From Shewanella profunda (lineage in GTDB: Bacteria > Pseudomonadota > Gammaproteobacteria > Enterobacterales > Shewanellaceae): 64,000 nt of DNA. The position numbers were made by a program, and so were the translations under genes. Location of the stretch: contig NZ_JAKILG010000006.1 in assembly GCF_023283765.1 (NCBI RefSeq), positions 90,856 to 154,855 on the forward strand, read 5' to 3'. The notes under the pieces were generated by a model that did not search any database, was not told the DNA's origin, and worked only from the letters and a program-made list of their open reading frames with translations. Positions 54,232 to 62,541 of this stretch are shown in pieces. Positions within the stretch are counted from its first letter, which is position 1. The number at the start of each line of letters is the position of its first letter.

Positions 54232-54822
54232 ATGAGCAATGCGCCAGTCGATACCGGACGTCGCAGATTCCTGACAGCCGCAACCGCCGTAGTAGGTGGT
54301 GCTGGTGCCGTCGCTGTAGCGGTTCCTTTCATCAAGTCATGGAATCCGAGTGCCAAAGCGAAAGCTGCAGGTGCACCGGTCGAAGTAAATATCAGTAAAG
54401 TAGAGCCAGGTCAGCTGATCCGTGTTGAGTGGCGTGGAAAACCTGTATGGGTTGTCCGTCGCACAGAAGCTGTGCTCAATGCACTGCCTAAACATGATGA
54501 TAAGTTAAGAGATCCAGCCTCTGCAGAAATGCAGCAGCCTGACTATGCAACCAATCCTCTGCGTTCAATTAAGCCAGAGTATTTTATTGCTGTCGGTATT
54601 TGTACACACTTAGGATGTTCGCCTACTTACTTACCAGATTCGTTTGGTGAGCAAGTTGAAGGTGTTACTTCAGGTTTCTTCTGTCCATGTCATGGCTCTA
54701 AGTTCGATATGGCTGGTCGCGTTTTCCAAGGCGTGCCTGCTCCATTGAACCTAGTTGTCCCTCCACATCAATATGTTGATGGTGGCACCGTGATTATCGG
54801 TGTAGATAAAGGAGTGGCGTAA
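54232..54822 (+). CDS. petA: ubiquinol-cytochrome c reductase iron-sulfur subunit
   Basis: The product is 196 residues. A twin-arginine-type N-terminus (GRRRFLTAATAVVGGAGAVAVAV) gives the membrane anchor. The Rieske [2Fe-2S] ligands are visible in CTHLGC and CPCHGS. It carries electrons from ubiquinol to cytochrome c1 in the bc1 complex. It is the first gene of petABC; its stop overlaps the petB start codon. Confidence 0.97.
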   Translation: MSNAPVDTGRRRFLTAATAVVGGAGAVAVAVPFIKSWNPSAKAKAAGAPVEVNISKVEPGQLIRVEWRGKPVWVVRRTEAVLNALPKHDDKLRDPASAEMQQPDYATNPLRSIKPEYFIAVGICTHLGCSPTYLPDSFGEQVEGVTSGFFCPCHGSKFDMAGRVFQGVPAPLNLVVPPHQYVDGGTVIIGVDKGVA

Positions 54823-56036
54823 TGGTTAAGAATTTAATTAATTGGATTGATGCTCGTATTCCAATGACGGCCACTTATAACCGTCATGTGGGTCAATATG
54901 CTACGCCAACTAACTTTAACTTTTGGTATTTCTTTGGCTCGCTGGCGATGTTGGTATTGGTTAACCAATTACTAACGGGTATCTGGTTAACCATGAACTA
55001 CGTACCAACAGCAGAAGGCGCATTCGCTTCTGTTGAATACATCATGCGTGACGTTGAATATGGTTGGTTGCTGCGTTATATGCACTCAACGGGTGCTTCA
55101 GCGTTCTTCGTCGTGATCTATCTTCACATGTTCCGTGGTTTAATTTACGGTTCATATCAGAAGCCTAGGGAACTACTGTGGCTATTCGGTATGTTGATTT
55201 TCCTCGTGTTGATGGCTGAAGCCTTTATGGGTTACTTGCTACCATGGGGTCAAATGTCATATTGGGGCGCGCAGGTCATTATTTCTCTGTTTGGTGCTAT
55301 TCCTGTTATTGGTGACGACTTAACCCTGTGGATCCGTGGTGACTTCGTTATCTCTGGTGCGACACTGAACCGTTTCTTCGCGCTGCATGTTATCGCACTG
55401 CCGTTAGTGTTAGTGGTACTCGTGTTCTTGCATTTAATTGCACTGCACGAAGTGGGTTCGAATAACCCTGACGGTATCGAAATCAAGAAGAACAAAGATG
55501 AGAATGGCTGGCCTGTAGATGGTATTCCATTCCACCCATACTACACAGTAAAAGACATCATGGGTGTTGCAGGCTTCCTGATAGTGTTCTGTTATGTGTT
55601 GTTCTTTATGCCAGAAGGTGGTGGTTACTTCCTTGAAAAGCCAAACTTTGAAGCGGCCAACTCAATGAAAACCCCTGTGCACATTGCACCCGTATGGTAC
55701 TTCACTCCTTTCTACGCCATTTTACGTGCGGTACCCGATAAACTGGGCGGCGTAGTGATGATGGGGCTGTCGATTGCAGTGCTGTTCGTATTGCCTTGGT
55801 TAGATCGCTGTAAGGTGAAGTCAGTTCGTTATCGTAGCACGTTACACAAGCTGAACATTGCACAATTTGCTATCTCTTTCATTGTGTTAGGTTACTTAGG
55901 TGTTGTTCCTGCAACGCCGACGCTGACGATAGTTGCACAAATATTTACTGTTACTTATTTTGGTTTCTTCTTGGCGCTGTGGTTATACAGTAAAAATGAA
56001 AAGACTAAACCTGTTCCAGCGAGGTTGACACACTAA
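54822..56036 (+). CDS. petB: cytochrome b of the bc1 complex
   Basis: The product is 404 residues with eight membrane helices. Heme ligands are seen in helix B and D regions (RYMHSTGASAFFVVIYLHMFRG and FALHVIALPLVLVVLVFLHL), and the quinol-oxidation PEWY-type loop region is substituted or displaced: the motif near 'APVWYFTPFYAILR' reads P-V-W-Y, a known variant. Its start overlaps petA and its end overlaps petC by one base each. Confidence 0.96.
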   Translation: MVKNLINWIDARIPMTATYNRHVGQYATPTNFNFWYFFGSLAMLVLVNQLLTGIWLTMNYVPTAEGAFASVEYIMRDVEYGWLLRYMHSTGASAFFVVIYLHMFRGLIYGSYQKPRELLWLFGMLIFLVLMAEAFMGYLLPWGQMSYWGAQVIISLFGAIPVIGDDLTLWIRGDFVISGATLNRFFALHVIALPLVLVVLVFLHLIALHEVGSNNPDGIEIKKNKDENGWPVDGIPFHPYYTVKDIMGVAGFLIVFCYVLFFMPEGGGYFLEKPNFEAANSMKTPVHIAPVWYFTPFYAILRAVPDKLGGVVMMGLSIAVLFVLPWLDRCKVKSVRYRSTLHKLNIAQFAISFIVLGYLGVVPATPTLTIVAQIFTVTYFGFFLALWLYSKNEKTKPVPARLTH

Positions 56037-56731
56037 TGAAAAAATTATTGATTGCATTAGTTACCTTGTTGCCGACGTTGGCTATGGCCGCGACCGAACA
56101 AGTGCATTTAGAAAGTGCTAATATTGATTTGCATGATAAAGCTTCCCTAGAACGTGGTGTGGACCTGTTCCAACATTACTGTTCAGGTTGCCATAGCACT
56201 CAATATCAGCGTTATGAGCGTGTAGCGACCGATATTGGTATCTCAGCCGATGATATGCGTAATAAGTATATGTTTACCGATGCAAAAATTGGTGAGCTGA
56301 TGCAAAGCGCTATTCCAGCTAAAGATGCGGCTAAATGGTTTGGTGCTACTCCACCTGATTTAACCTTAGTTGCTCGTGTTCGTGGCGAAGATTGGGTCTA
56401 TTCATACTTAAAGGGTTTTTATAAAGATCCTAGTCGTCCGTTTGGCGTGAATAACACAGTATTCCCATCTGTGGGTATGCCCCATGTACTCGAAGAGTTA
56501 CAAGGCACACCTGTTAAGCAAGAAGATGGCAGTATTGTGGTCACTGGCGGTAAATTGAACGCAGAAGAATACGATCAAGCGGTACGTGATATCACGGGCT
56601 TCTTAGTCTATTCGGCAGAACCCGTTAAGTTAGAGCGTGAAGCACTAGGTTGGTGGGTACTCGGATTCCTATTTATATTCTTTATTGTGGCCTACCTCTT
56701 GAAGAAAGAGTATTGGAAAGATGTACACTAG
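56036..56731 (+). CDS. petC: cytochrome c1
   Basis: The product is 231 residues. A signal peptide (MKKLLIALVTLLPTLAMAA) is followed by one heme site C-S-G-C-H, a likely Met ligand region (SVGMPHVL) and a C-terminal membrane helix (about 205-223). It passes electrons from the Rieske protein to soluble c-type cytochromes. An intrinsic terminator follows. Confidence 0.96.
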   Translation: MKKLLIALVTLLPTLAMAATEQVHLESANIDLHDKASLERGVDLFQHYCSGCHSTQYQRYERVATDIGISADDMRNKYMFTDAKIGELMQSAIPAKDAAKWFGATPPDLTLVARVRGEDWVYSYLKGFYKDPSRPFGVNNTVFPSVGMPHVLEELQGTPVKQEDGSIVVTGGKLNAEEYDQAVRDITGFLVYSAEPVKLEREALGWWVLGFLFIFFIVAYLLKKEYWKDVH

Positions 56732-56767
56732 GCACCAATAACGGGTAAAATGTAATATCCGCATAGT

Positions 56768-56805
56768 GTAAACGGGGGGCTTTGCCCCTCGTTTACTTTT
56801 GTTTT
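56768..56805 (+). terminator. rho-independent terminator after petC
   Basis: GTAAACGGGGGGC (56768-56780) pairs with GCCCCTCGTTTAC (56784-56796) and is followed by TTTTGTTTT. Confidence 0.88.
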
Positions 56806-56827
56806 ATTTCGATTCTGGAGGGTATCA

Positions 56828-57457
56828 ATGGCTGTTGCTGCCAACAAACGCTCTATCATGACACTGTTTTCAGGTGCTGATGATCTGTATAGCCATCAAG
56901 TACGTATCGTGTTAGCTGAGAAAGGGGTTACTGTTGATGTTTTACAGGTCGACCCTAATGAAATGCCTGAGGATTTGCTCGAAGTAAATCCATATAACTC
57001 AGTGCCTACTTTGGTAGACCGTGAACTCGTTTTGTACGAATCACGCATTATCATGGAATATTTGGATGAGCGTTTCCCTCATCCTCCTTTAATGCCAGTC
57101 TATCCGGTATCACGCGGCCAGAGCCGTTTAATGATGCACCGCATCGATACTGACTGGTATGCGCTGGTTGATCGCATTCGCAAAGGCGATCGCGCTGAAG
57201 CCGCTCGTAAAGAGTTGACTGAAAGCTTGGTTGCTATTGCCCCTGTGTTTGGCGAAGTGCCTTACTTCATGAGTGAAGAGTTTGGCTTAGCGGATTGCTA
57301 TCTTGGCCCACTATTGTGGCGCTTGCCTGTTTTAGGGATTGAGTTAGATAGCCGCGTAGCGAAAGACATCAAAGCGTATATGACACGTATTTTTGAACGT
57401 GAGTCGTTTAAAGCTTCATTAACTGAAGCGGAACGCGAAATGCGTATGGGCATGTAA
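56828..57457 (+). CDS. sspA: stringent starvation protein A
   Basis: The product is 209 residues with a glutathione-S-transferase fold, as in SspA: the N-terminal thioredoxin-like part (MTLFSGADDLYSHQVRIVLAEKG, NPYNSVPTLVDREL, YESRIIMEYLDERFPHPPLMP) and a helical C-terminal domain. SspA binds RNA polymerase and aids acid and starvation survival. The ATG follows CTGGAGGG, and its stop overlaps the sspB start. Confidence 0.96.
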   Translation: MAVAANKRSIMTLFSGADDLYSHQVRIVLAEKGVTVDVLQVDPNEMPEDLLEVNPYNSVPTLVDRELVLYESRIIMEYLDERFPHPPLMPVYPVSRGQSRLMMHRIDTDWYALVDRIRKGDRAEAARKELTESLVAIAPVFGEVPYFMSEEFGLADCYLGPLLWRLPVLGIELDSRVAKDIKAYMTRIFERESFKASLTEAEREMRMGM

Positions 57458-57894
57458 TGAAATCTTTGACTCCAAATCGTCCTTATTTACTCAGGGCTTA
57501 CTACGATTGGTTGATGGATAACCAATTAACTCCTCACGTTGTGGTGGATGCCTTTGTTAAAGGCACCCAAGTACCACAGCAGTATGTGAAGGATGGCCAG
57601 ATAGTGTTAAACATCGCTGCTGGCGCAGTGGGCAATTTGCAAATTAGCAATGAGTTTGTGGAGTTCAATGCACGCTTTGGCGGCGTACCTCAACAGGTAT
57701 TACTGCCAATGGCGTCGATTGTTGCTATTTATGCCCGTGAAAATGGTGCTGGTACTGTTTTCGATGTTGAAGATGCGTATCTGATGGAAGATGAAGTCGA
57801 ATCAGTCTTATCTGTTGTTGATACAACTGATAAACCAACGGATCCGACGGATCAGCCTCCTAACCGCCGTAGTCACTTAACTGTTGTAAAGTAG
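57457..57894 (+). CDS. sspB: ClpXP protease specificity-enhancing factor SspB
   Basis: The product is 145 residues. The substrate-binding core (RPYLLRAYYDWLMDNQLTPHVVVDA) is followed by an acidic, Pro/Thr-rich linker and the C-terminal ClpX-binding tail (HLTVVK). It delivers ssrA-tagged proteins and RseA fragments to ClpXP. It overlaps sspA by one base and is followed by an intrinsic terminator. Confidence 0.96.
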   Translation: MKSLTPNRPYLLRAYYDWLMDNQLTPHVVVDAFVKGTQVPQQYVKDGQIVLNIAAGAVGNLQISNEFVEFNARFGGVPQQVLLPMASIVAIYARENGAGTVFDVEDAYLMEDEVESVLSVVDTTDKPTDPTDQPPNRRSHLTVVK

Positions 57895-57938
57895 TTAGAT
57901 TGCAATAATTTATAGCAGTTAGATTAAGTTTAAAAATG

Positions 57939-57965
57939 AAGCCAGTCATATGACTGGCTTTTTTG
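57939..57965 (+). terminator. rho-independent terminator after sspB
   Basis: AAGCCAGTCA (57939-57948) pairs with TGACTGGCTT (57951-57960), followed by TTTTG. Confidence 0.9.
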
Positions 57966-58911
57966 TATCTGTATTAAAAACCTTATATTACCGAATAGGG
58001 ATCCAGAGGTATTGAAATTCAGTATTTACCAATCACATTCAATAGCTAATCAGTTCAAAGCTACTCGGGCATTCCAATCCAAGGAACATTGACGCAGAAA
58101 TGGAGTTAATACAGCACAAGGGGAAAATGCCTGAGAAGCTCCCCCCTTGGGCAGTTGATGTTAATGATATGGCACACGTTTTAAACCGCATTAATGGCTT
58201 TAAACAGACGACTAAATAGATTAAGGAGGTAGGACGAAGCAGGGTGTCAGAGCCGAGTACCACCATGGCTTTAAGTCTTCTCCTCGCCTAAAGCACTTTG
58301 AACTCCCGCTGAATGAACAGATATTTAATGCGATATTTTACCTACTATGGGATTACTTCTCGTTAGCCAGATTTTTATTTGAAAGCAAATTTGGTTGGAA
58401 ATTAATTTAATTTCAGCGGGTATTGTAGGCAGTCAAGGTGATATAAATTGTGATTTTTATGCGCTACAGATTTTAACCTATTATGAATGTATCGATTTAG
58501 AAATATCTCAAATTTATTACAAGCTATGGTAGTTAATGATGTAGTGGAACTAGTCATTGATATTAATAAGGTGGTGGATACTGCTGTTTTTCTCGTTAAA
58601 GTAAGCGTGTGGATGCGTTATTAATAATGAGTTAAATAAAAACACCTGTCACTTAAATAGTTTTTATTTGAATTTATAAATAGTTGTTTTTATCTGAATG
58701 TATATGTCGAATAGTCTGTTTAATATCAGGTCTATTATGATTATCTGTTTTTACATTTACTATGTAGGTGTATTTTTTTTGAAAATATAGGTGTGAATAT
58801 TATCATTTTTAGATGGAGGTTCAGTGGCTATTATGTTAAACGATGGATTTCTGTGCATGTCTAATAGGAAAGATATTGTAGCTCTATATAGAAATACTAT
58901 CAAAATTGTTG
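57966..58911. other. long AT-rich intergenic region
   Basis: About 950 bases with no intact gene between the core block and the accessory respiratory cluster. Base composition drops sharply to A/T from about 58300 onward. The only coding-like signal is the 57-codon frame at 58046-58219. Confidence 0.6.
58046..58219 (+). pseudogene. possible gene remnant (57 codons)
   Basis: An open stretch without a start, after a TAG at 58043, ends at TAG 58217-58219. It includes KLLGHSNPR, which loosely recalls the L-L-G-H box of tyrosine recombinases, and then LPPWAVDVNDMAHVLNRING. It may be the tail of a degraded integrase or other gene at the edge of an acquired segment. Weak evidence. Confidence 0.3.
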
Positions 58912-58934
58912 TCACATATTTCATATTTATGTGA
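58912..58934. promoter_or_regulatory. inverted repeat, candidate enhancer for the sigma-54 activator
   Basis: TCACATA and TATGTGA form perfect 7-base arms with a 9-base spacer. The site lies about 175-195 bases upstream of the sigma-54 promoter, a usual distance for binding sites of XylR/DmpR-type activators. Binding is inferred only. Confidence 0.4.
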
Positions 58935-59107
58935 TGGATATCTTTGTTGGTGTTATTTAATTGGCTTAAATGATATTTTGAACTGTGTCACCTAGAAGTT
59001 TTTGTTTTAATTTTTATTTTGATAAAAATTTTCTCATTATAAATTTTTTCACAATATAAATATTTGTTAACTTATTTTAAATCATGCACTTATTGTTATT
59101 TTAATGT

Positions 59108-59122
59108 TGGCATGTTTACTGC
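59108..59122 (+). promoter_or_regulatory. sigma-54 (-24/-12) promoter
   Basis: TGGCATG-TTTA-CTGC carries GG and GC exactly 10 bases apart (59109-59110 and 59121-59122), close to consensus TGGCACG-N4-TTGC. It lies 89 bases before the flavoprotein ATG. A sigma-54-dependent activator gene ends the same cluster, which supports the call. Confidence 0.75.
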
Positions 59123-59210
59123 CTTTGTTATTTTGTCTCGGATAGATAATTTTTGATTTTCAAGTTAAGAATTAATTACTAATTAAGATTAACAATATTA
59201 AGGGGTGAAC

Positions 59211-60743
59211 ATGAGCAACAATAAAAATTCCGCACATCTTTCTAGACGTAATTTCCTCAAATTTACTGGTGCAGCAACTGCTACTTCAGGTCTTGCATTG
59301 GCAGGTTTAGGAGTGTCGACTGCAGAAGCAACAACTGTCAGTGTTCCGAAGAAGTGGGATGAAATCTACGATGTAGTTGTGGTTGGAAGTGGGTTTGCCG
59401 GTTTATCGGCAGCCATTGAAGCTAAGCTTGCTGGTGCAAATGTGATTGTTCTAGAAAAAATGCCTGTACTGGGGGGGAATTCTAGCATTAATGGCGGTGG
59501 CATGGCAGTGATGGGAAGTGACATCCAGAAAACCCAAGGTGTAAAAGATTCTGTGGACCTAATGCTAGATGATATGTTTAAAGCTGGTCTAGGTCTAAAT
59601 TATCCCGTTCAAGCTCGTATGGTAGCAGAAAGAAGTAACGAAGCGTTCGAATGGTGCCGCGATTACCTAGGTGTTAAGTTCAAAGATACATTAGCTCACT
59701 TCGGTGGCCATTCAGTTCCTCGTACCCACACTACGACTATTCAGTCTGGCTCAGGTTTTGTTGATCCAATGATTGCTAAATGTGAGGAGCTTGGCGTTAA
59801 GATTGAGAAGAAAATTTACGTTAAGCGCCTGATTGTTGATGATAATCGCGTAGTCGGTTTGGAGATTATTCCTAAATACCGTGAAGGAAAAGAAAATTCC
59901 ACAGATGTGAAATTTTTAAAGGCCAATAAAGGTGTGGTTATGGCTGCAGGAGGATTCGCTGCAGACGTATTGTACCGTACTACTCAAGATCCGCGTCTTG
60001 GTTCTGAACTTGATACCACTAACCATAAAGGTGCTACTGCGGAATGTCTGAAAGAGTTAATTCGTGTCGGCGGTAATCCTGTTCAATTGTCTTGGATCCA
60101 GCTTGGGCCTTGGGCGTCTCCAGATGAAAAAGGTTTTGGTCTAGCTCCAATCTTTGCTGGTTATGCAGCATATCCCCATGGAATTATGGTTGATCCTGAA
60201 ACGGGCAAGCGTTTTGTTAACGAATTAGCTGACCGTAAAATTCGTGCAGACGCAATCATTAAAACCGGGCATCCAGCAATTTGTATCGTTGATGAAGTTG
60301 GAATGCAGCCTGCTAAGCACGTGGTGGGTAAATTGCTTGAGCGTAATGTTGTTCACAAATTTGACACGATTAAAGAACTCGCTGAATTTTATAAAATTCC
60401 TTATGCCGAGCTAGAAGCGCAGGTTAAACGATATAACGACTTCGTCTCAAATAACCAAGATCCTGAATTTGGTAAGCCACTTGAAATGGGGCAGAAATCG
60501 ATGGCTACAGCACCATTCTATGCAGCCCGTTTTTGGCCTAAGGCTCACCATACTATGGGGGGGATAGAAATTGATACAGAAAGTCGCGTGATTAATATAG
60601 AAACCCGCCAACCGATTCCAGGTTTGTTTGCTGCAGGTGAAATCACGGGTGGTACCCATGGAGCATGCCGTTTAGGTACTGTTGCTATTCCTGATTGCAT
60701 TGTATTTGGCCGTATCGCCGGAACAATGGCTGCGAAGGCTTAA
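59211..60743 (+). CDS. Tat-exported FAD flavoprotein of the fumarate reductase/flavocytochrome c family
   Basis: The product is 510 residues from the ATG at 59211 (AAGGGG site). A Tat signal SRRNFLKFTG with a hydrophobic stretch to about residue 41 exports the folded protein. The FAD domain follows: VVVVGSGFAGLSAAIEAKLAG, EKMPVLGGNSSINGGGM. Family catalytic elements are present as RFVNELADR, HHTMGG and GGTHGACRLG, but the stretch that usually holds the substrate His (Q-x-H-P) reads SWIQLGPWAS. There is no FMN-binding domain and no heme domain; the tetraheme partner is encoded downstream. A periplasmic reductase for an alkene-type acid other than fumarate is likely. Expression should depend on the sigma-54 promoter upstream. 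Confidence 0.88.
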   Translation: MSNNKNSAHLSRRNFLKFTGAATATSGLALAGLGVSTAEATTVSVPKKWDEIYDVVVVGSGFAGLSAAIEAKLAGANVIVLEKMPVLGGNSSINGGGMAVMGSDIQKTQGVKDSVDLMLDDMFKAGLGLNYPVQARMVAERSNEAFEWCRDYLGVKFKDTLAHFGGHSVPRTHTTTIQSGSGFVDPMIAKCEELGVKIEKKIYVKRLIVDDNRVVGLEIIPKYREGKENSTDVKFLKANKGVVMAAGGFAADVLYRTTQDPRLGSELDTTNHKGATAECLKELIRVGGNPVQLSWIQLGPWASPDEKGFGLAPIFAGYAAYPHGIMVDPETGKRFVNELADRKIRADAIIKTGHPAICIVDEVGMQPAKHVVGKLLERNVVHKFDTIKELAEFYKIPYAELEAQVKRYNDFVSNNQDPEFGKPLEMGQKSMATAPFYAARFWPKAHHTMGGIEIDTESRVINIETRQPIPGLFAAGEITGGTHGACRLGTVAIPDCIVFGRIAGTMAAKA

Positions 60744-60744
60744 T

Positions 60745-60776
60745 GAATACGCCTAGGGTGATAGCTCTAGGTATTC
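60745..60776 (+). other. intergenic hairpin between flavoprotein and porin genes
   Basis: GAATACGCCTAG (60745-60756) can pair with CTAGGTATTC (60767-60776) with a small bulge. No T run follows, so it may set relative expression by mRNA processing or partial attenuation. Confidence 0.5.
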
Positions 60777-60798
60777 AATCAATATTTGGAAATTGATT

Positions 60799-62001
60799 AT
60801 GAAAACATTAAAAACACAATTTACAACCTTAGCGCTATGCTGTTCTGCAACTTTTCTTTTGGCAGCAACTCAGGCCAATGCCTATGATTTTGAGGTTAAT
60901 GGTACCAAGTTGACAGTAGGTGGCTATGCTAAGTTGATGATGACCTATGATCACGATGGTACTGTAACCGCGCCTTATAATGGCGATCTTTACAGTGTTT
61001 ATTCGACACCCATAGATGGTACATCTAATGCTGAATCGAGCGATCTAGATATGACTGCCCGTGAAAGCCGTTTATTCCTTAAGTCTTCTACCGAAACAGA
61101 ATACGGTACTTTAACTTCTCATATTGAAGGTGACTTTTTCGCAGATATTGATGCTGACGGTCCTACTTGGTCTAACAGCAATGGATTCCGGATCCGTCAT
61201 GCTTATATGAAGTTACAGAATGGAAGAAGTTCAGTTTTAGCTGGGCAAACATGGAGTAATTTCATGGACTTTGCTGGCATTATGCCATCAATGGACTTCT
61301 CTTCTGATCCGGGTAATCCTTTCGTTCGTCAGTCTCAAGTTAAATATCAGTTTGATATTCAATCAGGCCAATATGTATCCGTAAGTATAGAAAACCCAGC
61401 ATTAGGTATGTGTACTGCGGGGCCTGCAACCTATGTTGATTGTGGTAGTTCTAACCAAGATAGATTACCTGATGTTGTAGTGAAGTATTTTTATGGTAAC
61501 GAGCTGATTACTTTTTCCCCTAGAGCTGTATTGCGTCGATTTGAAATTGATGGACAATCAGCCTTTGGTTATGGTCTGGCGGCTAATGCTAGCCTTAAAA
61601 TAGGCGATGAACATAAAGCTGTGTTGGGCGTGATGTATGGTGACGGTATAGGTCGTTATGCTGGATTAGGCTTTAACTCAGGCGCGGGAATTTCTGATAC
61701 CGGAGATATTGAAACACTTAAATACCAAAGTGTTACCGGTGGTGTGATATTTGCTCTAAGACCCGATTTGCAATTGACAGTTGGAGCTGGATACTCCGAG
61801 CAGGATGAAGATGGTTATGCATTAGGGGTATTAAACCCTATAGCGAATAAAACCGCTTTCTCTTGGCACAGCAATGTTTATTGGGATATCACTAAAGATT
61901 TACAATATGCTGTTGGTGTTATGGCTGGTAAGGTTGAAAATATGGTCGGTGATGAAGGGGATATGACTCGCTTTCAAACCTATATTAGGTATTCATTCTA
62001 A
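60799..62001 (+). CDS. DcaP-like outer membrane porin
   Basis: The product is 400 residues from the ATG at 60799. A signal peptide (ending ATQANA) precedes a beta-rich protein with alternating polar/apolar strands. It ends in RYSF, with the terminal Phe required by the BAM machinery. The start VNGTKLTVGGYAKLMMTYDHDG and the RHAYMKLQNGRSSVLAGQTWSNFMD segment match DcaP-type trimeric porins, which favour dicarboxylic or aromatic acids. It probably admits the substrate of the flavoprotein encoded just before it. Confidence 0.82.
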   Translation: MKTLKTQFTTLALCCSATFLLAATQANAYDFEVNGTKLTVGGYAKLMMTYDHDGTVTAPYNGDLYSVYSTPIDGTSNAESSDLDMTARESRLFLKSSTETEYGTLTSHIEGDFFADIDADGPTWSNSNGFRIRHAYMKLQNGRSSVLAGQTWSNFMDFAGIMPSMDFSSDPGNPFVRQSQVKYQFDIQSGQYVSVSIENPALGMCTAGPATYVDCGSSNQDRLPDVVVKYFYGNELITFSPRAVLRRFEIDGQSAFGYGLAANASLKIGDEHKAVLGVMYGDGIGRYAGLGFNSGAGISDTGDIETLKYQSVTGGVIFALRPDLQLTVGAGYSEQDEDGYALGVLNPIANKTAFSWHSNVYWDITKDLQYAVGVMAGKVENMVGDEGDMTRFQTYIRYSF

Positions 62002-62040
62002 TCCTTTTAACAAAATTTATTACGACTAATTGGATAAATG

Positions 62041-62373
62041 ATGATGAAACTAATAGATAAGTTAGCAATCATGGCTGCAATGTTAGTATGCACAAATGCC
62101 ATAGCCGCTAATGAAATAAGACTCCACCATAAAGAGGCTGGATTAAAGTGTAATAGCTGTCATATCAATAAACCCTTTGATTCAGTTGAGATGGAACAAT
62201 GTCTTACTTGCCACAAACTACCTGAAAAAAAGACGGATTATCATGGAGCGCCTGATAAACATGACTCACCACATTATGGTATAACGCTAGAGTGTGAGAA
62301 TTGTCATAGAGAACATAGCGAATCAGAAGATTACTGTGCTAATTGTCATGATTTTAATTTTAAAGTTCCCTAG
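62041..62373 (+). CDS. periplasmic tetraheme cytochrome c
   Basis: The product is about 110 residues. Three ATGs in a row (62038, 62041, 62044) allow different starts. A signal peptide ends at TNAIAA. Four CxxCH heme sites are present: CNSCH, CLTCH, CENCH and CANCH, with several extra His residues as distal ligands. It resembles the heme domain of flavocytochrome c3 (FccA), made here as a separate subunit. It would carry electrons from CymA-type quinol oxidases to the flavoprotein encoded upstream. A terminator follows. Confidence 0.9.
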   Translation: MMKLIDKLAIMAAMLVCTNAIAANEIRLHHKEAGLKCNSCHINKPFDSVEMEQCLTCHKLPEKKTDYHGAPDKHDSPHYGITLECENCHREHSESEDYCANCHDFNFKVP

Positions 62374-62410
62374 CAATAAATAATTTACTATTTGAACTTA
62401 TTTTTTGATA

Positions 62411-62448
62411 TTTCTGGCACTTATTAAATTAAGTGTCAGAAATTTTTT
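62411..62448 (+). terminator. rho-independent terminator after the cytochrome gene
   Basis: TTTCTGGCACTT (62411-62422) pairs with AAGTGTCAGAAA (62431-62442), followed by TTTTTT. It closes the three-gene operon. Confidence 0.85.
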
Positions 62449-62541
62449 ATTTAAATTAAAAATTTTAATTGAGGGGGGTCATAGTAAAAAAGATTAAAGT
62501 TAGTTAATATTTAGTTGCGGTTGTAAATAAGGGGAGTGCAA

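Noticed and set aside
58039..58266. 75-codon minus-strand frame after sspB
   Set aside because: It is the antisense of the better coding-like remnant on the plus strand and lacks a ribosome site.
58912..58934. CRP site
   Set aside because: The half-sites are in the order TCACA...TGTGA, the reverse of the CRP arrangement TGTGA-N6-TCACA.
59211..60743. fumarate reductase FccA or urocanate reductase UrdA
   Set aside because: No fused heme or FMN-binding domain, and the substrate-binding Q-x-H-P stretch is changed; naming it after either would be unsafe.
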